Of a stretch of 11,222 nucleotides of DNA, positions 1-5,641 are shown piece after piece. The position numbers and the translations under genes are program-made. The DNA comes from Nitriliruptoraceae bacterium (GTDB taxonomy: Bacteria > Actinomycetota > Nitriliruptoria > Nitriliruptorales > Nitriliruptoraceae). Location of the stretch: assembly GCA_007134165.1 (NCBI GenBank), contig SLLJ01000011.1:1-11222 (forward strand), read 5' to 3'. Position 1 is the first letter of the stretch. Every line of letters starts with the position of its first letter. The notes under the pieces were generated by a model. That model made no database searches, was not told where the DNA came from, and saw nothing but the letters and a program-made list of their open reading frames with translations.

Positions 1-1373
1 ACCCCCTCGTCGTGCAGTTCGCCGAGCCGGCGGAAGACCCCGTAGATCGCTCCTCGTCGCGGCACCCGCTCGCGCACGTACACGCGGTACCAGAGGGCGG
101 AGAGCAGCATGATCACGAGCACGAAGCCGACGTAGAAGGCGCCGAGCGTGGCGATCAGCGCGAGCATGGTGACTACGCCCACCAGCTGCATCCAGGGGTA
201 CAGCGGCGAACGGTAGCCGGGAACGTACGAGCCCAGCCGCCCTTCGCGCATCAGGATCACCGACAGGTTGATCAGCGCGAACAGCAGCAGCAGGAACGCG
301 CTGCCGAGGCTGGCCAGCCGCTCGACGTCGAGGAACACGATCGCCAGGATCATCAGCCCCGAGGTGACCACGATGCCCAGCGTCGGCGTGCCGAAGCGCC
401 CCAGCCGCTCGAACCCGCTCCACAGCAGCCGGTCCCGGGACATCGCCAGCGGGTAGCGCGAGGCGGTCAGGATGCCGGCGTTGGCGGTGGACGCGAACGC
501 GGTCACCGCGGCGATCACGATCAGCGCCGTGCCGGTGGGGCCGGGCAGCCACGACAGCAGCACGTCCCCGGCCGTTGCGACCGGCGTCAGGTCCTCGGCC
601 AGCTCGGCGGGGTCGATCGCCGCGACCAGGATCAGCACCCCCAGGCTGTAGATCGCCCCGACCGTGAGCAGGGAGAGGATCATGCCCAGTGGCAGGTTGC
701 GGTCCAGGTCACGGATCTCCTCAGCGGCGGAGGACACCTTGGTCAGCCCGGCATACGAGATGAACACCAGCCCGATGGTCGCCACCAGCCCCTCGAACCC
801 GAAGGGCAGGAAGGGCTCGAAGCCGCCCTCGAGGTGCTCCGAACCGCGGGCGAGGTCGAACAGGCCCTGGGCGATGAAGAAGGCCATGATCGCCACCAGG
901 GTGACCACCAGCCAGACCTGCAGTCGGGCGGTCTCCTTGGCGCCGAAGATGTTGAGCAGCCCGAACGCCACCGTCAGCGCGATCGCCACGGAGCGCACCG
1001 GGACATCCACGAACAGGGCGAGGTAGGCCCCCATGCCCACCAGTGCGAAGGCGCTCTTGGCGATCAGCACCACCCACGCGCCCATGCCACCGATCGTGCC
1101 CGCCAGCGGCCCCATGCTGCGGTGGATGAAGAAGTAGGTGCCGGCGGCTCGTGGCATCGCGCTCGACAGCTCGGCGATGGAGAACATCGCCGGGATCATC
1201 AGCAGACTGGAGAGCAGGTAGGCGAGCACCACCGACGGACCGGCGTTGGCGGTGGCGATCCCCGGGAGCAGGAAGAACCCGGAGGCGAACATCGCCCCGG
1301 TGCAGATCGCGTAGACGTCGATCAGCCCGAGCTTCTTCTCGAGCCGATCGTTGGCGGAGGTGCCGGCGGGCAT
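1..1373 (-). CDS. APC-family amino-acid permease, C-terminus cut by window edge
   Basis: Polytopic secondary transporter of the amino acid-polyamine-organocation superfamily, expected to import amino acids across the cytoplasmic membrane. 457 codons are visible with no stop; the 3' end lies before base 1. The TM1 unwound-helix signature reads GAMFASGFFLLPG (about residues 26-38), followed by AELSSAMPRAAGTYFF (about 68-83), the usual TM2-loop APC motif, and later by SYAGLTKVSSAAEEIRDLDR, matching the family's Y-G-x-E-E-I region. About 12 hydrophobic helices can be followed. The last visible residues form a basic and charged cytoplasmic tail (RRGAIYGVFRRLGELHDEG), like permeases that continue into a soluble C-terminal domain such as a universal-stress-type domain, but that part is outside the window. 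The ATG at 1373 has GGAG at 1381-1378, with a short 4-base spacer. It is transcribed divergently from the GCS2-like gene, 126 bp away. Substrate unknown. Confidence 0.9.
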   Translation of the reverse strand, partial: MPAGTSANDRLEKKLGLIDVYAICTGAMFASGFFLLPGIATANAGPSVVLAYLLSSLLMIPAMFSIAELSSAMPRAAGTYFFIHRSMGPLAGTIGGMGAWVVLIAKSAFALVGMGAYLALFVDVPVRSVAIALTVAFGLLNIFGAKETARLQVWLVVTLVAIMAFFIAQGLFDLARGSEHLEGGFEPFLPFGFEGLVATIGLVFISYAGLTKVSSAAEEIRDLDRNLPLGMILSLLTVGAIYSLGVLILVAAIDPAELAEDLTPVATAGDVLLSWLPGPTGTALIVIAAVTAFASTANAGILTASRYPLAMSRDRLLWSGFERLGRFGTPTLGIVVTSGLMILAIVFLDVERLASLGSAFLLLLFALINLSVILMREGRLGSYVPGYRSPLYPWMQLVGVVTMLALIATLGAFYVGFVLVIMLLSALWYRVYVRERVPRRGAIYGVFRRLGELHDEG

Positions 1374-1413
1374 GCTGCTCCGGAGGGGGTCGGCGACGCA
1401 TTGCAGGGCGCGA

Positions 1414-1419
1414 ACCGTA
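1414..1419 (-). promoter_or_regulatory. Candidate -10 element of the permease promoter
   Basis: The minus strand reads TACGGT, fitting the actinobacterial -10 consensus TANNNT. It would start transcription near 1407 and give a leader of about 34 bases. The same hexamer followed by T occurs upstream of the ccr gene. No convincing -35 box is visible. Inferred from position and consensus only. Confidence 0.35.
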
Positions 1420-1463
1420 CCGGCGGGCGTCGGCAGACACCCACCTTCGGCCCGCTGGCGCAG

Positions 1464-1469
1464 TAGCAT
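1464..1469 (+). promoter_or_regulatory. Candidate -10 element of the GCS2-like gene, with a clear RBS downstream
   Basis: TAGCAT, embedded in TAGCATCCA (1464-1472). The identical nine bases occur upstream of the next plus-strand gene at 3089. Transcription would start near 1476, giving a leader of about 24 bases that includes the purine-rich AAAGAGGG at 1488-1495. That ribosome-binding site supports the GTG at 1500 as the start. No clear -35 box. Confidence 0.45.
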
Positions 1470-1499
1470 CCACGCCGCACCCGTCTAAAGAGGGCCGCG

Positions 1500-2984
1500 G
1501 TGGGCCAGGACATCGACCAGATCCGGTTCACGCGTGAGGACCGGCAGCGGTACCGCGACAAGGTCAAGCGCAACCTCGCGGTGCTCAAACACCTGATCGA
1601 CACCGGCGCGTTCGAAGTCGAGCGCAAACTGGTCGGCGTCGAGGTCGAGTTCTACGTCGTCGACGGCGACGGTGCTCCGATGATGATCAACGCCGAACTG
1701 CTCTCACGCATCGAGTCCGAGGACTTCCAGACCGAGCTCGCGCAGTACAACATCGAGTTCAACCTGGCGCCGCACAAGATCGTGGGAACCGTGCTGCGCG
1801 AGATCGAGGAGGAGCTCGAGACCTCCTTCCTGCACGCCCACCGCCGCGCGCAGGACCTCGACGCCCACGTGGTGATGATCGGGATCCTGCCCACGCTGTC
1901 CGACCTGCACGTCACGATCCAGAACCTGTCGGCCAACCCGCGGTACCACCTGCTCAACGAACAGATCCTCGAGGCCCGCGGCGAGGACCTGCAGGTCATC
2001 ATCGAAGGCGAGGAGACGCTGGATCTCAACGCCAGCTCGATCACGATGGAGTCGGCCGCCACCTCGGTGCAGCTGCACCTGCAGGTCAGCCCGGCGCGCT
2101 TCGGGCGGGTGTGGAACGCCGCCCAGGCGATCTCGGCCGCGCAGGTCGCGGTTGGGGCCAACTCCCCGTTCCTGCTCGGCAAGCAGCTGTGGCGTGAGAC
2201 GCGCATCGCGCTGTTCGAACAGACCATCGACACCCGCTCCGAGGAACTCGCCGCCCAGGGCGTGCGTCCCCGGGTGTGGTTCGGCGAGCGCTGGATCGAC
2301 TCGGTCGGGGACCTGTTCGATGAGAACGTGCGCTACTTCCCCGCGCTGCTGCCGCTGCTCGACCAGGAGGAGCCCGAGGCGCTGCTGCGCGGCGGCGGGG
2401 TGCCCCATCTGCCCGAGCTGACGCTGCACAACGGCACGATCTGGCGGTGGAACCGGCCGATCTACGCCGTCGCCCGCGGCAAGCCCCACCTGCGCGTGGA
2501 GAACCGGGTGCTGCCGGCCGGACCGAGCTGCGTGGACATCGTGGCCAACGCCGCCTTCTACTACGGGCTGGTGCGTGGCTTGATGGACCTCGACGAACCC
2601 ATCGAGCAGCAGCTGTCGTTCGCTGCCGCGGCGGACAACTTCCGCACCGCCGCACACGACGGCATCGACGCACGGCTGTTCTGGCCGGGCGTCGGGATCG
2701 TGCCGGCCAGCGAACTGGTGCTGCGCACCCTGCTGCCGCTGGCCCACGAGGGGCTCGACGCCTGGGGTGTGGACCGCCGCGACCGGGACCACTACCTCGG
2801 CATCATCGAGCAGCGCGCACTGCGGCGCGTGACCGGCGCGACCTGGCAGATCCGCACCTTCCGGATGCTGCGCGAGCGCGACGGGCTCGACCGGCGCGAG
2901 GCCCTGGTGGAGATGACCCGGCGCTACATGACCGGGATGCGTGCCAACGAGCCGGTGCACACCTGGCCGCTGCCCCAGGGCTGA
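1500..2984 (+). CDS. GCS2-family glutamate-cysteine ligase-like carboxylate-amine ligase
   Basis: A 494-residue cytoplasmic enzyme of the GCS2 (plant/bacterial-type glutamate-cysteine ligase) fold, predicted to use ATP to join a carboxylate, classically the gamma-carboxyl of glutamate, to an amine. Family marks: the metal/nucleotide-binding GVEVEF (residues 46-51), NIEFNLAP (84-91), the central SAATSVQLHLQVSP followed by GANSPFLLGKQLWRETR (219-235), and the C-terminal VENRVLPAGPSCVDIVAN (333-350), which is the family's substrate-pocket segment. GTG start with an AAAGAGGG ribosome-binding site five to six bases upstream. Length is near that of actinobacterial members (from memory). Its true substrates are uncertain: the window also encodes a mycothiol enzyme, and mycothiol producers mostly lack glutathione, so a non-glutathione product is plausible. 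The neighbouring desuccinylase-like gene has the same promoter core. Its stop codon lies inside the first unit of a 13-bp repeat array. Confidence 0.85.
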   Translation: MGQDIDQIRFTREDRQRYRDKVKRNLAVLKHLIDTGAFEVERKLVGVEVEFYVVDGDGAPMMINAELLSRIESEDFQTELAQYNIEFNLAPHKIVGTVLREIEEELETSFLHAHRRAQDLDAHVVMIGILPTLSDLHVTIQNLSANPRYHLLNEQILEARGEDLQVIIEGEETLDLNASSITMESAATSVQLHLQVSPARFGRVWNAAQAISAAQVAVGANSPFLLGKQLWRETRIALFEQTIDTRSEELAAQGVRPRVWFGERWIDSVGDLFDENVRYFPALLPLLDQEEPEALLRGGGVPHLPELTLHNGTIWRWNRPIYAVARGKPHLRVENRVLPAGPSCVDIVANAAFYYGLVRGLMDLDEPIEQQLSFAAAADNFRTAAHDGIDARLFWPGVGIVPASELVLRTLLPLAHEGLDAWGVDRRDRDHYLGIIEQRALRRVTGATWQIRTFRMLRERDGLDRREALVEMTRRYMTGMRANEPVHTWPLPQG

Positions 2985-3062
2985 GCCCCAGGGCTGAACC
3001 CCAGGGCTGAACTCCAGGGCTGAGCTCCAAGGCTGAACCCCAGGGCTGAGCTCCAGGGCCGA
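2972..3062 (+). repeat. 13-bp tandem array, 7 copies, overlapping a stop codon
   Basis: Seven consecutive 13-base units with consensus RCCCCAGGGCTGA (R = A or G) start at 2972, 2985, 2998, 3011, 3024, 3037 and 3050. Units differ by at most a few substitutions (CCCC to CTCC, one CAAGG, and GCCGA in the last). The first unit supplies the last codons and TGA of the GCS2-like gene. Because 13 is not a multiple of three, the embedded TGA falls in all three frames across the array. Each junction also contains the short inverted repeat AGCCC-CA-GGGCT or a near variant, so the transcript could fold. The array lies in the 145-bp gap before the next gene, just upstream of its promoter. Confidence 0.95.
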
Positions 3063-3088
3063 GCGCCGGCGCAGCCGGAGCGGCTGGC

Positions 3089-3094
3089 TAGCAT
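3089..3094 (+). promoter_or_regulatory. Candidate -10 element of the AstE/AspA-like gene
   Basis: TAGCAT within TAGCATCCA (3089-3097), identical to the element before the GCS2-like gene. Transcription would start near 3101, leaving about 29 bases of leader with GGAG at 3117-3120, nine bases before the GTG at 3130. This suggests the second gene has its own promoter and is not only read through from the first. Confidence 0.45.
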
Positions 3095-3129
3095 CCAACG
3101 GCGAAGGTCGAGTATCGGAGCCTGCACCC

Positions 3130-4464
3130 GTGTCCACCGATCCGCTGCTGCGCTTCGACGACGGGCTGCCCGACGAGCTGCTGGCCCTTGACGAGCTCGA
3201 CCTGCTGCAGGCGCTGGGCCGTCCGACCCTGGTGCGCTGGCCCGGGACCGGCGAAGCCCGCGCCCGAGCGGTCGCGACGTTGCTGCACGGTGACGAGTCC
3301 ACCGGGCTCGAAGCGATGCTGCGCGTGCTGCGCCGGCGCCGCGTCTACCCCTTCGACCTCTACCACGTCATCGGCAACGTACGTGCCGCGCTCGAACCGC
3401 CCGGCTTCGCGCACCGCTACCTCGACGACCAAGAGGACTTCAACCGCATCTGGGGGCTCGGCGACCCGACCACCGCCCAGCGGCTGGCCGCCGACGCCAT
3501 CCTCGCCGAGCTGCGCGGCGCCGACCTCGAGTCCCTGGTTGACATCCACAACAACACCGGCGACAACCCGTTCTACGCCATCGTGACCCTCGAGACGCCC
3601 GAGGTGCTCAACCTCGCGACGCTGTTCACCACCACGCTGCTGCGCTGGGACCTCGAGCTGCACACCCTGATGGAGGCCACCCACGACCTGTGCCCGTCGA
3701 TCGCCGTGGAGTGCGGGCTGCCCGGCCGACCCGAGTCCCGGGCCTTCGCGATCGACGCGCTGCGCCGCTACTTCGGCGCCGAGCCGTTGGCCACCAACCA
3801 GGTCGTGCGCGACCACGACCTGCTCGGGGGGATGTACAAGGTGATGGTGCGCCCCGAGGTACGGTTCCGCTTCGGCGGCGAGCTCGACGACATGGTGGAC
3901 CTGGTGCTCGACGCCGACCTCGACGCCCACAACTTCCGCGAAGTCCCCGCCGGGCTGGTGCTGGGCTGGGTGCGTCCCGGCGCGGCCGTGCCGTTGCACG
4001 CCATCGATTCCGAGGGCACCGACGTCACCGACGAGCACTTCGAGGTGGTGGGCCAGCACCTGGTGGTCACGGCCCCCGGCACCCCGGTGATGATGACCCG
4101 CACCGTCGAGGCCACCCGCAAGGACTGCCTGTTCTACCTCGCCACCGAGCGACCGGCGCCGATTGATGCCGAGCAGCTCGACTCCGGGCGCCTCGACTCG
4201 GGGAGCCTCGACCCGGGGCGCTTCGACTCCGGGCGCCTCGACCCCGGGCGCCTCGACCCCGGGCGCCTCGACCCGGGGAGCCTCGACCCCGAGCACCTCG
4301 ACTCCGGGCACCTCGACCCGTCGGCCGGCGACTGGTCGGACGCCCCGTCCCGGGCTGGGCGCCGGCTCGGGGCACTGGATGGCACCGGGGTGCTCGACGC
4401 CGATCCGGCCGACCCGGGGGACAACGGGCTCAGCGCGCGGCTGCAGCCTCGGCCGCTGCGTTGA
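3130..4464 (+). CDS. Succinylglutamate desuccinylase/aspartoacylase-family zinc deacylase with repetitive tail
   Basis: A 444-residue zinc-dependent amidohydrolase of the AstE/AspA family (M14-like fold), which cleaves N-acyl groups from amino acids or similar amides. Zinc ligands can be placed at H53 and E56 in LLHGDESTG and H140 in VDIHNNTG. The catalytic general base is probably E194 in IAVECGLPG. The substrate-binding GNVRAA (82-87) and RYLDDQEDFNR (96-106) match the family's GN and R-x-x-D-x-N-R segments. The catalytic and beta-rich domains end near residue 340. Residues 350-397 are a pentapeptide repeat (consensus LDPGR), followed by a low-complexity Gly/Asp/Pro/Arg end. That tail is not part of the family fold. 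GTG start with GGAG nine bases upstream. It follows the GCS2-like ligase and shares its promoter core, so the two probably act on related amides. Its last 35 bases overlap the end of the convergent MFS gene. Substrate unknown. Confidence 0.87.
   Translation: MSTDPLLRFDDGLPDELLALDELDLLQALGRPTLVRWPGTGEARARAVATLLHGDESTGLEAMLRVLRRRRVYPFDLYHVIGNVRAALEPPGFAHRYLDDQEDFNRIWGLGDPTTAQRLAADAILAELRGADLESLVDIHNNTGDNPFYAIVTLETPEVLNLATLFTTTLLRWDLELHTLMEATHDLCPSIAVECGLPGRPESRAFAIDALRRYFGAEPLATNQVVRDHDLLGGMYKVMVRPEVRFRFGGELDDMVDLVLDADLDAHNFREVPAGLVLGWVRPGAAVPLHAIDSEGTDVTDEHFEVVGQHLVVTAPGTPVMMTRTVEATRKDCLFYLATERPAPIDAEQLDSGRLDSGSLDPGRFDSGRLDPGRLDPGRLDPGSLDPEHLDSGHLDPSAGDWSDAPSRAGRRLGALDGTGVLDADPADPGDNGLSARLQPRPLR
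4177..4320 (+). repeat. 15-bp in-frame tandem repeat encoding LDPGR pentapeptides
   Basis: About 9.6 copies of a 15-base unit, consensus CTCGACCCCGGGCGC, encode LDSGR, LDSGS, LDPGR, FDSGR, LDPGR, LDPGR, LDPGS, LDPEH, LDSGH and LDP. The unit is a multiple of three, so copy-number change lengthens or shortens the protein tail without shifting the frame. The encoded segment alternates acidic and basic residues with Pro/Gly and is probably disordered. It lies after the last recognisable part of the deacylase fold. Confidence 0.95.
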
Positions 4465-5641
4465 GCCGTCGGTGCACGTAGGGCGCGGCCAGCAGGACCG
4501 GCAGTGCGAGCACCACCGCCGCCATGCGGGCACCGGCAAGCTCGGCGACGACCCCGTCGAGCAGCGCCGCCACCGGCCGGGTTCCCACGAAGGCCAGGCT
4601 CCACAAGGCCATGACCCGGCCGAGCTGCGCGTCGGGGACCTCGGCCTGCAGCCGCGCCGTGGCCCGGGTGATCGCGGCGATGAAGCCGGCCCCCGACACC
4701 GCGAAGCCGGCCATCGCCAGCCCCAGGCTCGGCGCGATCCCCGCCAGGAGCATGCCTGCCCCCTGCACCAGCATCGCGACCACCAGCACGTGCGGCCGCC
4801 CTCGCAGCCATGGGCTGAGCAGCACGGCCGTGAGCGTGGCCCCCGCCCCGAAGGCTCCGACCAGCAGCCCGACGTCGAGCTCGCGTCCGGCGAACACGTC
4901 CAGTGCCAGCTCCGGGGCGAGCGTGTTGACCGGATCCGTCGAGGTGGACACCGCCATGACCGCGACCAGCAGTGCCATCCACCGCCGGTCGGCCCGGACC
5001 AGCGCCACCGATTCGCGCAGCCGGGGCCGTGTGGTGGCGCGGGGCGGCTGGGGCCGCGGTCGGACCACCAGCAGGGCCAGGGCGAAGACCAGGAACGACG
5101 CCGCGTTGAGTCCGAACGCCACCCCGTAGCCGGCCCGGTCGACGACCAGCGCCCCGAGCACCGGACCGATCGCCCGGGCGAGGTTGAAGGTGACCGAGTT
5201 CAGCGACACCGCGACCTCGAGGTCGGCCTCGTCGACCAGCAGCGGCACCAGCGCGAGCAGAGCGGGCACCATGAACGCCAGCGCAAGCCCGAGCAGCAGT
5301 GCGGCACCGACCACCACCGGGGGACTGACCCGATCGGCGACGGTGAGCCCGGCCAACCCGGCCCCGACCGCCGCGGCCGCCAGTTGCGTGACCAGGAGCA
5401 GCCGTCGGCGGTCGAAGCGGTCAGCGGCCGCCCCCGCCCACGGGGCGAGCAGCACCGTGCCGAGGAACTGGGCGAAGTTCACCGCGCCGACCAGCAACGT
5501 CGAACGGGTCAGCTCGTACACCAGCAGCCCGGCGGCGATGTTCTGGAACCAGGTGCCCACGTTGGACAGCGAGCTGCCGAGGAAGAACGTGCCGAAGCTG
5601 CGATCGGTGAGCACCCGCCAGGCGTCGGACCCGGCCCTCAC
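4430..5641 (-). CDS. MFS exporter, EntS-like (MFS_3 type)
   Basis: A 403-residue major facilitator superfamily efflux protein with about 12 hydrophobic helices, in the group that includes the enterobactin exporter EntS. The N-terminal half opens with WRVLTDRSFGTFFLGSSLS and GTWFQNIAAGLLVYELT. Loop 2-3 has the MFS motif-A-like GAAADRFDRRRLLLV (70-84). ARAIGPVLGALV (155-166) is typical of this subfamily's TM5 region, and LGRVMALWSLAFVGTRP (340-356) repeats the family pattern in the C-half. The GTG at 5641 is chosen because it overlaps the TGA of the upstream CinA-Mca gene as GTGA, a usual sign of translational coupling; upstream in-frame sequence is arginine/proline-rich and not transporter-like. 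This context suggests export of Mca's product, a mercapturic acid, but the substrate is not shown by the sequence. The 3' end overlaps the convergent deacylase gene by 35 bp. Confidence 0.9.
   Translation of the reverse strand: MRAGSDAWRVLTDRSFGTFFLGSSLSNVGTWFQNIAAGLLVYELTRSTLLVGAVNFAQFLGTVLLAPWAGAAADRFDRRRLLLVTQLAAAAVGAGLAGLTVADRVSPPVVVGAALLLGLALAFMVPALLALVPLLVDEADLEVAVSLNSVTFNLARAIGPVLGALVVDRAGYGVAFGLNAASFLVFALALLVVRPRPQPPRATTRPRLRESVALVRADRRWMALLVAVMAVSTSTDPVNTLAPELALDVFAGRELDVGLLVGAFGAGATLTAVLLSPWLRGRPHVLVVAMLVQGAGMLLAGIAPSLGLAMAGFAVSGAGFIAAITRATARLQAEVPDAQLGRVMALWSLAFVGTRPVAALLDGVVAELAGARMAAVVLALPVLLAAPYVHRRLNAAAEAAAAR

Noticed and set aside
12..1466. Long plus-strand open frame (484 codons) opposite the permease
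   Set aside because: Low-complexity His/Gln/Arg/Asp/Gly composition and no family motif; it is the antisense shadow of a high-GC gene that has a clear APC signature on the other strand.
1704..3302. Long minus-strand frame opposite the GCS2-like gene, reading through the 13-bp array
   Set aside because: Composition is arginine/glycine/valine-rich with no domain; the plus strand carries the recognisable enzyme.
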